A stretch of 64,000 nucleotides of DNA, taken from contig NZ_JAJMOX010000007.1 of assembly GCF_020991455.1 (NCBI RefSeq), positions 1 through 64,000 of the forward strand, written 5' to 3'. The position numbers were made by a program, and so were the translations under genes. The DNA comes from Flavobacterium sp. JAS (GTDB lineage Bacteria; Bacteroidota; Bacteroidia; Flavobacteriales; Flavobacteriaceae). Shown piece by piece: positions 9,004 to 16,504 of this stretch (its first letter is position 1; each line of letters opens with the position of its first letter). Under the pieces are notes generated by a model. That model had not been told where the DNA came from. It worked only from the letters and a program-made list of their open reading frames with translations, and did not search any database.

Positions 9004-9043
9004 AATTACTATGCAGTAAACTTTCATTTAAAACATAGTAATT
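9004..9043. promoter_or_regulatory. 10-bp inverted repeat between AraC regulator and MATE gene
   Basis: AATTACTATG (9004-9013) and CATAGTAATT (9034-9043) are perfect complements 20 bp apart, about two helical turns centre to centre at 30 bp. The pair lies between the AraC-type regulator and the transporter it probably controls. This is a candidate operator, inferred from position. Confidence 0.45.
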
Positions 9044-9088
9044 CTGTTGTTGCAAATTTATCTTATTCTGTAACACCTTTATAAAATG

Positions 9089-9961
9089 CTATGAAAATAT
9101 ACCATTTTGGTAATCTGAGAGAAACTGGCTGCTGGTTATTCCTGTCTGAGTTTTAAAAAATCGCATCATATGTCCCGGTTCAGAAAAATTAAGATCATAG
9201 GCAATCTCAGCAATAGTCTTTCCCGAATGTATCAGATCATTTTTTATTTCAAAAAGCAGTCTCTGTTTTAATAACTCTGTCGCGGTAACATTAAACTGTC
9301 TTTTTACACAAGTGTTAATTGTAATCCTGCTCACATTTAATAGATCCGCATAATAGTCAATGCGCTGTTTTTGCCTAATATGTATTTCGAGTAACTGCTT
9401 AAACTGATAAGCAAAGTTGTTTTCTGCCCTGTCAATTGAAAGATTATTTGCATCAGCATATATTCTATTAAACTTCAAAAGCAAGTAATAAGTAAGGGAG
9501 CGTATGATATGAATGCTATCTGTTCTGGTATTAATAAGTTCGTATTTGATTTCCATAAGTTGACCAAATGCTTTTTGAAGTTCTTCCTTTTCAATACTAA
9601 TATTCAAAGGATAATTCAACTGATAGAAATACAGAAGGCGGTACGTAAAGAATTTATCTGAGAAGAAATCATTAAGAAAATTTTCCTGAAAAACCAGAAC
9701 AGTATAATCCAATCTCTCTTTCTCCAAATTCCATTGCCTTTTTTGAAAGGGAGAAATAAAAATAATTGTATTGTCAGTTATATCGATTTTATTCTGATTT
9801 AAAATCAAAGATCCCTTAGCAGTTTTAAAAAGTAAAATTTCAAAAAAATCGGCATTATAAGTATCACGCTCCAAATATCTTTCACTTAGCATATCCCCGT
9901 GCAATACATTGAGAAGGACTTCAACACCACATTCTGTTTTATGAAATTTGACTGTTTTCAT
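9089..9961 (-). CDS. AraC-family transcriptional regulator
   Basis: 290 residues. The N-terminal ~140 residues have a cupin-like sensor pattern (DTYNADFFEILLFKTAKGSLILNQNKIDI). The last ~95 residues form the paired helix-turn-helix of the family: DYYADLLNVSRITINTCVKR, then IAEIAYDLNFSEPGHMMRFFKTQTGITSSQF. Its gene precedes the MATE exporter on the same strand with 127 bp between them that contain an inverted repeat, so control of efflux in response to a small ligand is the likely job. The ligand is unknown. Confidence 0.92.
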   Translation of the reverse strand: MKTVKFHKTECGVEVLLNVLHGDMLSERYLERDTYNADFFEILLFKTAKGSLILNQNKIDITDNTIIFISPFQKRQWNLEKERLDYTVLVFQENFLNDFFSDKFFTYRLLYFYQLNYPLNISIEKEELQKAFGQLMEIKYELINTRTDSIHIIRSLTYYLLLKFNRIYADANNLSIDRAENNFAYQFKQLLEIHIRQKQRIDYYADLLNVSRITINTCVKRQFNVTATELLKQRLLFEIKNDLIHSGKTIAEIAYDLNFSEPGHMMRFFKTQTGITSSQFLSDYQNGIFS

Positions 9962-9967
9962 TTTTCT

Positions 9968-10200
9968 TTAATTAATTCAAGTTGCTAGTTAATAAAATGT
10001 AGTCCCTACAGGACAACATTGACATGAATAAATTGATTTCTACCAATATATAATCTCTCTGATATATTTTTTGTTACTCCGTTAGGAGTTAAATATTGAT
10101 AGTAGAATAGTAAAATCTATCAGAAAAAATATCCCGTAGAGATTAATCTTTTTTAAAGCCAATTTATTGGATTGTTAAATTAGCAACTTAAATTAATTAG
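9968..10200. repeat. MITE-like intergenic repeat with 25-bp terminal inverted repeats
   Basis: TTAATTAATTCAAGTTGCTA at 9968 is mirrored by TTAGCAACTTAAATTAATTAG ending at 10200, with about 22 of 25 positions complementary. The 233-bp interior has no open frame but holds three short units of a type I recall from flavobacterial intergenic repeats: GTCCCTACAGGAC, CTCCGTTAGGAG and ATCCCGTAGAGAT. It fills most of the gap between the AraC and isochorismatase genes (9962-10365). I read it as a non-autonomous element or repeat cluster. Confidence 0.6.
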
Positions 10201-10301
10201 TTTACGTATTGAAATCCGTTTCTTTTACTTTCTTTAGGATGTGCTCAAATATTATAATTAAAGCAAATTTACAACTTCATTTACAAATTACTTCCAACCA
10301 A

Positions 10302-10334
10302 AAAAATGAGCAGTAACAAATTACAGCTCATTTT
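10302..10334 (-). terminator. Rho-independent terminator after the isochorismatase-like gene
   Basis: AAAATGAGC.GTAA and TTAC.GCTCATTTT pair with one mismatch around CAAA. On the minus strand the hairpin runs into a T tract (A run at 10300-10307 on plus), as expected for the gene ending at 10366. Confidence 0.6.
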
Positions 10335-10365
10335 ATAAAAGTGATTCCCTTATTTATCCTTTATT

Positions 10366-10908
10366 TTAAGACAGCAGATAATCTTTTGTTGTCGTGATTT
10401 TTGCGTAAAAGAATTCCAATGCCGCCAAAAAAGCATTATGAACATCTGCGGCCTTAATACCCTGACCATTGATCTGAAGATCCATTGTAGCGCAGGCATC
10501 TCCAATTACTGTGCATTCAAAGCCAAAATCAACAGCAGCCCTTGTACCTGCGTCAATGCACATGTGAGTCATCATCCCGGCAATTACCAAATGTGTTATC
10601 TCTTTTGACTGAAGATATTCCAGCAAATCAGTGTCCCTAAAACTATTAGGAAATTGTTTCGTAATTACTTTCTCCCCTACTAACGGTTTTACATTTTCAT
10701 GGATTTCCACTCCTTTTGTTCTGGAAACAAAAAAGGGAACACCTTCTCCGGATATATGCTGAACATGTACAATAATTCCATTTTCTTTTCTAAAATGCTC
10801 CAATAGTTTCTTTGCATTTTCACTTGCATCAATAGGATTTACAAGTTCTAATGCTCCATTTTCAAAATATTCTTTCTGTATATCAATTAATAGTAGTGCC
10901 TTATTCAT
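10366..10908 (-). CDS. Isochorismatase-family cysteine hydrolase
   Basis: 180 residues, the usual size. The catalytic triad of the family is visible: D9 in LLLIDIQKEYF, K84 in VITKQFPNSF, and C117 in GMMTHMCIDAGTRAA, preceded by the cis-peptide-type GMMTH segment. Such enzymes hydrolyse amides or vinyl ethers (nicotinamidase, isochorismatase, N-carbamoyl amidases). The substrate cannot be read from the sequence. It is monocistronic, flanked by a repeat element and a terminator. Confidence 0.9.
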   Translation of the reverse strand: MNKALLLIDIQKEYFENGALELVNPIDASENAKKLLEHFRKENGIIVHVQHISGEGVPFFVSRTKGVEIHENVKPLVGEKVITKQFPNSFRDTDLLEYLQSKEITHLVIAGMMTHMCIDAGTRAAVDFGFECTVIGDACATMDLQINGQGIKAADVHNAFLAALEFFYAKITTTKDYLLS

Positions 10909-10934
10909 TTTGCTTTAATTTTTAATATTTATAT

Positions 10935-11123
10935 ATGACAAAATTAAAACTTAGACTAGTGATACCAGATACCAAAACACTTTCAATACATACCATTTTG
11001 ATAAGCACCTTTTCTTTAGCTATGGTACTCCGCTTAACTGATAATTATTTAATAGTCATGAAAAAAGAAAACGGAAAATGGATTGTGATTAATAAATCTT
11101 ACCAACTCGATGTGTTTTATTAG
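10935..11123 (+). pseudogene. Probable remnant of an NTF2-like (lumazine-binding/SnoaL-type) protein
   Basis: The last 26 codons read DNYLIVMKKENGKWIVINKS, which matches the C-terminal strand pair of NTF2-like proteins; compare FLSLHKIDGQWLIVNKM in the intact gene at 38836-39291. The preceding ~35 codons are not family-like and the frame is only 62 codons long, against about 130-150 for the family. A good terminator follows directly. I read it as a decayed gene of which the 3' end survives. Confidence 0.4.
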
Positions 11124-11130
11124 TAGTAAT

Positions 11131-11168
11131 AAAAAGCAGTTTCAAGTTTTGAAACTGCTTTTGCTTTT
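11131..11168 (+). terminator. Rho-independent terminator
   Basis: AAAAGCAGTTTCAA and TTGAAACTGCTTTT pair perfectly around GTT, followed by TGCTTTTATAT. It lies 8 bp after the NTF2-like remnant and probably served the intact gene. Confidence 0.7.
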
Positions 11169-11345
11169 ATATATTAAACTTGTACCAGAAAACGGAGTTA
11201 TTACATTTATCCCCGGTCAACGCATTTCGAAACTACTGGTCAAATTATACCAAAACTATATGATCTAATTATTTATTTCTATAATTTAATTGAAACTTAT
11301 CTTATAGCCAAATATGGAGTTATAACTTCTAATGTAGTCATCATT

Positions 11346-11792
11346 TCAATGTTTTCTCCCTTTCAAAAGTGTCGAAGATATTTGACCACAATGATGGGAA
11401 TTATGAAATAACAGGACTGATAAAAGTTTTATCCTTGAAATTTTTCCAAACCAAGGTGTTTCTATTTCTTCAAGCCATTCATTATCTGATGTGTTTTTGA
11501 CCAATTTTTCAAGAGTATTGTAACCATTTTCAAAATACATCCGACTTATTTTAAGATCATATTTCTTTCCGGTATCTTTTTGGTTGATTGTAGTACCTTC
11601 TACCTCTGTTTCGTAGCCAAAAAATTGCCCTATTAAATTTGATGTCTCACCTATATGCCTGTAAATAAAGCCCACTGATGCCGTTTGTTCTGTTAAACGA
11701 AAATCAATATTCTCTTCATTAATATTTTTACAGAAATGGGAGCAGTCCTTTCTGCTTTGTTTTACCAGTTGTAATAAAATTTCTTTTTGCAT
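11346..11792 (-). CDS. DinB-family protein
   Basis: 148 residues forming the predicted four-helix bundle of DinB/YfiT-like proteins. The metal-binding histidines are visible: YRHIGETSNLIGQF near residue 45 and HNSHHCGQ near 130. Family members are metal-dependent, often thiol-transferase or hydrolase enzymes. It is the last gene of a four-gene operon, 10 bp after the ArsR-type gene stop. Its substrate is not predictable. Confidence 0.85.
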   Translation of the reverse strand: MQKEILLQLVKQSRKDCSHFCKNINEENIDFRLTEQTASVGFIYRHIGETSNLIGQFFGYETEVEGTTINQKDTGKKYDLKISRMYFENGYNTLEKLVKNTSDNEWLEEIETPWFGKISRIKLLSVLLFHNSHHCGQISSTLLKGRKH

Positions 11793-11802
11793 TTGGAATG
11801 TT

Positions 11803-12129
11803 TTAATTTGGATTCTTTTGTTGATTTAAAATGGTCTCTAAATTTTTCATTTTGCTATTCCAGAACGTATCGAAATAATCCATCCAATTCCTTATTTCAA
11901 TAAATCCTTCCTTGCTTAATGTACAAAATCGTTCTCTTCCGATTTCTTGAATGGAAATGAAACCTGCCATCTGCAGTACTTTAATGTGTTTTGAAACAGC
12001 TGGTCTACTCATATTGAAGTTTTCCGACAAGCTGTTTATGTTATAACTATCTTGGGTAAGCAGACGCAAAATTTGCCTGCGGTTTGGATCGGCTATGACC
12101 TGAAAGGCATCGAGATTGGGTATTGCCAT
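11803..12129 (-). CDS. ArsR-family winged-helix transcriptional repressor
   Basis: 108 residues. The winged-helix core is clear: FQVIADPNRRQILRLL, then INSLSENFNMSRPAVSKHIKVLQMAGFI. There are no metal-binding Cys pairs, so it belongs to the group usually paired with SRPBCC (AHSA1) proteins rather than to arsenic sensors. It sits in the operon started by a SRPBCC gene, and the likely operators are the two 16-bp palindromes over that operon's promoter (13374-13415), which suggests autoregulation. Confidence 0.9.
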   Translation of the reverse strand: MAIPNLDAFQVIADPNRRQILRLLTQDSYNINSLSENFNMSRPAVSKHIKVLQMAGFISIQEIGRERFCTLSKEGFIEIRNWMDYFDTFWNSKMKNLETILNQQKNPN

Positions 12130-12148
12130 GTTCGTTTTGTTTTATGGA

Positions 12149-12910
12149 TTAAGCAATTAAATTGCATTCAAATATACTGCGGTTGTTTGTTACACAATTT
12201 TTCCACCAAACCATCCATTGTTCAGGGTCCTGCTTTATGATGAATTGCAGAGAAAGTTCCCGTCTTTCAGGCAGCACTTCCCTATTCGCCTTGAATATAT
12301 TTTTTTTCAGCTGTGCCAGATTCAGATCGGTGCAATAAACTGGGCTTCCAGGTTGCTGGCGCCAAGATCCTTCAAGATTCCCTGCATCCATTGTATCAAA
12401 ACCACTGTCGTTGATAAGTGTTGCCACCAAAGATTTTGCTTGTTCATCATTACCTGAAATAGATAATGCAATACGGTCCGGATTTCCTTCTGGAAGTCCT
12501 GATTCTAGAAGCGAACCAGCAAGGATGCTATTATAAGCTTTAACAACTGGATGCCCCAAGTGGTTAGCTACCCAAACACTTTCGATTATTCCTTCTTCTA
12601 TCTCATCAATCACGCCGTCTCTAATGGGATAGTAGTTTGTCGTATCTATTACAACAGTATCGGCAGGAATGCTTTTACCTAACGATTTTGCCAGCTCGGG
12701 GATTGCCACCAGCGGCACGGAAACGACCAAAACATCAATATCAACAGCAATATGTTCAAGCGTTACTGCCTTGGCACCCGTTTCTGCTTCGAGCTTTTTA
12801 AGTTTTTCAGCATCGTTGGCATTTGCCATTTTTATATCATGACCTGCAAGTGCATATTGTCGTATCAACGTTCTCCCAATAGGACCGGCTCCGATTACTC
12901 CTATTCTCAT
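12149..12910 (-). CDS. NAD(P)-binding reductase, F420-dependent NADP reductase-like
   Basis: 253 residues. The Rossmann motif opens the protein (MRIGVIGAGPIGRTLIRQYALAGHDIKMANA), and VVIDTTNYYPIRDG and VKAYNSILAG are typical of the NADPH-dependent F420 reductase-like/YqcI-type fold. It probably reduces a small substrate with NADPH; F420 itself is not expected in this phylum. The start overlaps the end of the SRPBCC gene by 4 bp (ATGA), so translation is coupled. Confidence 0.85.
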   Translation of the reverse strand: MRIGVIGAGPIGRTLIRQYALAGHDIKMANANDAEKLKKLEAETGAKAVTLEHIAVDIDVLVVSVPLVAIPELAKSLGKSIPADTVVIDTTNYYPIRDGVIDEIEEGIIESVWVANHLGHPVVKAYNSILAGSLLESGLPEGNPDRIALSISGNDEQAKSLVATLINDSGFDTMDAGNLEGSWRQQPGSPVYCTDLNLAQLKKNIFKANREVLPERRELSLQFIIKQDPEQWMVWWKNCVTNNRSIFECNLIA

Positions 12911-13353
12911 TTTGAAATATTATTATTGTTACCACTGATGTGACTGATCATTTTTTGGATATTTTTCTCCCAGCCGTCTGTCATTCCTGTAAAAATAGCA
13001 ACATTGTCTTTACTGAAGCCTGATTGCTTCAATAGTAGTTTTGTGCCATTTCCATATTTTTCTAAAGTCCACTCGACAATTGTGTCCAGAGAAATAACAC
13101 CGTTGCCTGGGCCTGCTTTCCAACTATAAACAAGTTTTTGAAAAGGAACTATTTCAAGCACCTTACAGTGCATAATTCCATCAAGATCAAGGCTTGGTAT
13201 TGGTTTTATCCTGAATTCAAATTCGTGTCCAAGCACTGGTACGAAATTATTTGGCATCAACCATAGTACAATTAGGTCTGCTTGCGTGAGGTATTCCCAA
13301 ACTTCGTTTGGCGATTGCTCATAAATCCATTCGTTTTTAATTTCTGTTTGCAT
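12907..13353 (-). CDS. SRPBCC (AHSA1-type) START-like domain protein
   Basis: 148 residues with the AHSA1 pattern: IYEQSPNEVWEYLTQADLIVLWLMPNNF at the front, FEFRIKP, and LKQSGF with GMTDGWEKNIQKMI at the end. The fold binds hydrophobic ligands. It is the first gene of the operon SRPBCC, NADP reductase, ArsR, DinB and lies directly behind a good promoter with two operators. The ligand is unknown; response to a toxic or stress-related small molecule is inference. Confidence 0.88.
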   Translation of the reverse strand: MQTEIKNEWIYEQSPNEVWEYLTQADLIVLWLMPNNFVPVLGHEFEFRIKPIPSLDLDGIMHCKVLEIVPFQKLVYSWKAGPGNGVISLDTIVEWTLEKYGNGTKLLLKQSGFSKDNVAIFTGMTDGWEKNIQKMISHISGNNNNISK

Positions 13354-13373
13354 GTGGTTTATTTTTTAGTTAT

Positions 13374-13419
13374 GTAACTTTCAGGTTACAAATATATATG
13401 TAACTTTTGAGTTACGCAA
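13374..13419 (-). promoter_or_regulatory. Promoter with two ArsR-type operators
   Basis: On the minus strand TTG (13417-13419) is followed after 20 bp by TATATTTG (13389-13396), an exact Bacteroidota -33/-7 pair. Two 16-bp near-palindromes, GTAACTTTTGAGTTAC (13400-13415) and GTAACTTTCAGGTTAC (13374-13389), lie 26 bp apart. The first fills the space between -33 and -7 and the second covers the start region. Bound repressor would block RNA polymerase, fitting the ArsR protein encoded in the operon. Confidence 0.75.
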
Positions 13420-13420
13420 G

Positions 13421-13936
13421 TAATTGGCAATTATATTACTGATAAACACCAAACTACAACGAAAACAAAATATTGCAAATGCAAAACTCTCAACAGCGTT
13501 GAGAGAAATTCACCTAAAAAAATCAATTACAACTCCAAAAAATAATTTACCATCACATAATAAAGTACAATGAGTTTGAGGTACAAATAAGATACAACTT
13601 AAAATTACAAATGTTTATTCAGTATGAAAAATACGAAGCCCATTTAATAATTTGAATTCTCACTGGTTATTTCTTTCTAATTATTTCTGTATAGGAAAAT
13701 AACAAACCTAAACATCACAAAACAACAACAAACAAACGAGTTAAAATACTGTATTCAAACACATTATCACCTAAATACATTTACACTTAAAAGTCTCTTC
13801 AAATCACCGCAAAAAAGGTGCTTTGTAAATTGTTCAGTAAGGGGCACAAACTAAAAAGCCCATTTCTTACGAAATGGACTTTTTTTTATCTCTTTTTTAA
13901 AGACCAGGTACTTCATTGCTTTTGTTTAAAAAAAAT
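13421..13936. other. Non-coding region between SRPBCC operon promoter and LLM gene
   Basis: About 515 bp without a gene. It holds a strong short hairpin at 13487-13505 (CTCTCAAC, AGC, GTTGAGAG) with no U tract, and the bidirectional terminator at 13853-13887. Nothing else was recognised. Confidence 0.6.
13853..13887 (-). terminator. Bidirectional terminator after the LLM monooxygenase gene
   Basis: CCATTTC and GAAATGG pair around TTAC, with A-rich and T-rich flanks on both sides (AAAAAG and CTTTTTTTT). It would stop transcripts from either direction and mainly serves the minus-strand gene ending at 13937. Confidence 0.7.
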
Positions 13937-14968
13937 CTAACGCCAACCCAACTCTGGAGCAATATATTTTAGAATAGACGATAGTATATGTACGTTGTAC
14001 TCAACACCCAATGTGTTGGGTATGGTCAGTAATAATGTATCGGCTTCCTGAATAGCTTCATCCTGTGCTAGTTCTGCGATGAGTTTGTCTGGTTCAGCTG
14101 CATAACTCCTTCCGAAGATTGCCCGTTTATCTCTTTCTATATTGCCAAAACTATCTGACCCTTTGCCCTGATCTCCAAAGTAGTATTTGTCCTGATCGTT
14201 GACTAATGCAAAAATTGAACGGCTTACTGAAACCCTTGGTTCTCGCTGATGTCCTGCTTTTTTCCAGGCTTCTTTATATAATCTAATCTGTTCTGCTTGT
14301 TGCACATGAAAAGGTTTACCATTTTCGTCATACTTCAAGGTAGAACTTTGTAGGTACATTCCATTTTCGGCCGCCCAGATAGCAGTAGCGTTAGAGGCAG
14401 CCCCCCACCAGATGCGATCTCGTAATCCCTCCGAATGCGGCTCAATCCGCAATAAACCCGGCGGATTTGGAAACATGGGATTAGGATTTGGCTCTGCAAA
14501 TCCAACACCGTTTAGTTTATCTAAAAATTCCAAAGCTTTTCTGCGTCCCATATCGGCATCAGTTTCACCTTCCTTAGGTTCATAGCCAAAAGAGCGCCAA
14601 CCGTCAATAACCTGTTCCGGCGATCCCCTACTGATTCCTAATTGTAAACGTCCTTCTGAAATTAAGTCCGCAGCACTGGCATCTTCTACCATATACAGCG
14701 GGTTCTCATATCGCATATCAATAACTCCTGTCCCAATCTCTATTTTGCTCGTTTTAGCACCAATGGCTGAAAGTAAAGGAAAAGGCGATGCTAACTGCGT
14801 TGCAAAATGATGGACGCGGAAATAAGCGCCGTCCAAACCAATTTCCTCTGCAGCCACAGCCAAATCGATGGACTGAAGCAATGTATCGCCGGCCGTACGA
14901 GTTTGATAGGAAGGATGATTGGCCCAATGCCCAAACGATAAAAATCCTATTTTCTTCATAGATAGCAT
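13937..14968 (-). CDS. LLM-class (luciferase-like) flavin-dependent oxidoreductase
   Basis: 343 residues, with a second ATG three codons in (14959) giving the family-typical MKKIGFLSFGHW start. The bacterial-luciferase-like TIM barrel is shown by AVAAEEIGLDGAYFRVHHFA, IEIGTGVIDMRYENPLYMVEDASAADLISEGRLQLGISRGSPEQ and WWGAASNATAIWAAENG. It would use reduced FMN (with NADPH) to oxidise a small organic substrate, which is not predictable. It is monocistronic. Confidence 0.9.
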   Translation of the reverse strand: MLSMKKIGFLSFGHWANHPSYQTRTAGDTLLQSIDLAVAAEEIGLDGAYFRVHHFATQLASPFPLLSAIGAKTSKIEIGTGVIDMRYENPLYMVEDASAADLISEGRLQLGISRGSPEQVIDGWRSFGYEPKEGETDADMGRRKALEFLDKLNGVGFAEPNPNPMFPNPPGLLRIEPHSEGLRDRIWWGAASNATAIWAAENGMYLQSSTLKYDENGKPFHVQQAEQIRLYKEAWKKAGHQREPRVSVSRSIFALVNDQDKYYFGDQGKGSDSFGNIERDKRAIFGRSYAAEPDKLIAELAQDEAIQEADTLLLTIPNTLGVEYNVHILSSILKYIAPELGWR

Positions 14969-15079
14969 TATTATAATTTATAATTCCAAATATACGCATC
15001 ATTAACGAGCGAATCTACAGCCTTTTTATAGAATATATTTATCATAACAAGCAATTTAGAGCAGGGCATACAAAAAACA

Positions 15080-15110
15080 GAGGCTGCTTCACAAATTGCG
15101 AAACAGCCTC
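15080..15110 (-). terminator. Terminator after the HEIGH metalloprotease gene
   Basis: GAGGCTG and CAGCCTC, extended by partly paired inner bases, form a hairpin. On the minus strand it is followed by TGTTTTTTG. It lies 34 bp beyond the protease stop codon. Confidence 0.65.
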
Positions 15111-15143
15111 CTATATTTTGTAAAGAGAGCCCTAATTTAATTT

Positions 15144-15974
15144 TTAATATAAATAGTTAAGAGCTGTAATATCGTTAGCATTGAACGCTCCTGTCTCGCT
15201 TGAACTGAAACATGCTCTCATGTACGAAGTAGCATCATATCCTGAAGGTGTTCCTGGGATAAGGATTGCTCCAACACCAGCTGTTCCTTCGTTTGAATTC
15301 TGTCCACAACTTTGACGGCTAAACCAGTCTGTATGACGTAAACCAATACAGTGACCTATTTCGTGTGCAGCTACGTGTGCATTTACACCTGTCGAATAAG
15401 TATCTAATCCAGAATATAATGTAACTGAATTATAAGGCGCCCCTCCTGAAGGGAAACCTGCTACTCCACCGGCAGATCCATTTTGTCTCCGGACAACAAT
15501 GTTTGCACCTGAAGTACTTGAACTAAAAGTTAGTGTAAAATTAATAGACAATCCTAAATTATTGTATCTATTTACTGCCGCTTGTAATCCAGCACGCATG
15601 TTTGTACTAAGAGCTGATACACCACTTCCAGTTAATCCAACAATTTTAATTGTTCTTGGAGCAGATACTAAATTAGTAGTATGGTATTGTTCAGTGGTAA
15701 TACCTCCGTGAAGATCCATTTTGTTTAATTGATCTTGAGTAACGATGATATCCCCTTCTATCAGGAATGCATCTTCAGTAGTACCATCTAATTTAGTGTT
15801 TGTAATCACTTGAACATCTGTGGTATTTAAAGAAAGTTCTCTAAGTTTATTTAACACTTCTGGTGTTACTTTAAGAGATGCTTGGTTTGATTGATCTGCC
15901 TGATCTTCTTTGTTACAGGACAAAATCGTTAGCGCTATAAACGACAGGGCTAAAATTGATTTAATTTTTTTCAT
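15144..15974 (-). CDS. Secreted HEIGH-motif zinc metalloprotease lipoprotein (M57 type)
   Basis: 276 residues. The N-terminus is a lipoprotein signal (MKKIKSILALSFIALTILSC, lipid-anchored Cys20) with a charged NKEDQADQ linker after it. The zinc site HEIGHCIGLRH covers 204-214 (HExxHxxGxxH), matching the dual-action HEIGH peptidase family. The region 110-190 resembles the family's N-terminal half of the catalytic domain. It would act at the outer membrane or outside the cell, with no operon partners. Confidence 0.88.
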   Translation of the reverse strand: MKKIKSILALSFIALTILSCNKEDQADQSNQASLKVTPEVLNKLRELSLNTTDVQVITNTKLDGTTEDAFLIEGDIIVTQDQLNKMDLHGGITTEQYHTTNLVSAPRTIKIVGLTGSGVSALSTNMRAGLQAAVNRYNNLGLSINFTLTFSSSTSGANIVVRRQNGSAGGVAGFPSGGAPYNSVTLYSGLDTYSTGVNAHVAAHEIGHCIGLRHTDWFSRQSCGQNSNEGTAGVGAILIPGTPSGYDATSYMRACFSSSETGAFNANDITALNYLY

Positions 15975-16504
15975 AAATAATAAATAGGTTATTTGGGTTT
16001 TTAAAATAAGTTGGTAAATAGGGGGCTTTACAAAATATTGTAATATTTATTATCAAATTTATATAATTTTTAATCTTAAAATACTTATAAAACAACAATT
16101 TAACAATTTTAACATTTTTTGTTATATTATTTTATATTGATTTTTTAATAATAATTATCTGATTATTACCGCAAGCCCAGTAAAATCAATAACTAAATAC
16201 AAATCAACCCCTTAACTATAATATTTGCTGCTTCAATATTTTTTTGTGCAGCATGTGTTAAAAATTGATTTTACACTTTTATAGACCATTTAAAATACAA
16301 TCTGGGGCATAAAAAGAGAAAATTACTCTTACAGATTTGAAGATTATGTAGGAAATAAAAAAGCATATTTTTTTTACAAATAATTTAATAACTTTGATTC
16401 ACCTACAACGGATAAATATTTCAAATAGAAATCATTAAGTAACGATTTCATCTTTGCTTTATCTAAATTAATAATGTTTACAATTGCCCTAATATCTAAA
16501 GTAA
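15975..16504. other. Non-coding divergent promoter region
   Basis: 530 bp between two divergent secreted-protease genes, extremely AT-rich. TAACTTTG at 16389-16396 matches the TAnnTTTG -7 box and is the best candidate promoter for the subtilase gene, leaving a ~100-bp leader. No repeat or small gene was recognised. Confidence 0.45.

Noticed and set aside
11165..11267. Open stretch reading VPENGVITFIPGQRISKLL between terminator and DinB gene
   Set aside because: No start codon, no recognised family, and downstream of a terminator; possible gene debris but not supportable.
13487..13505. Hairpin CTCTCAAC-AGC-GTTGAGAG as a terminator
   Set aside because: Strong stem but no U tract on either strand and not close to a gene end.
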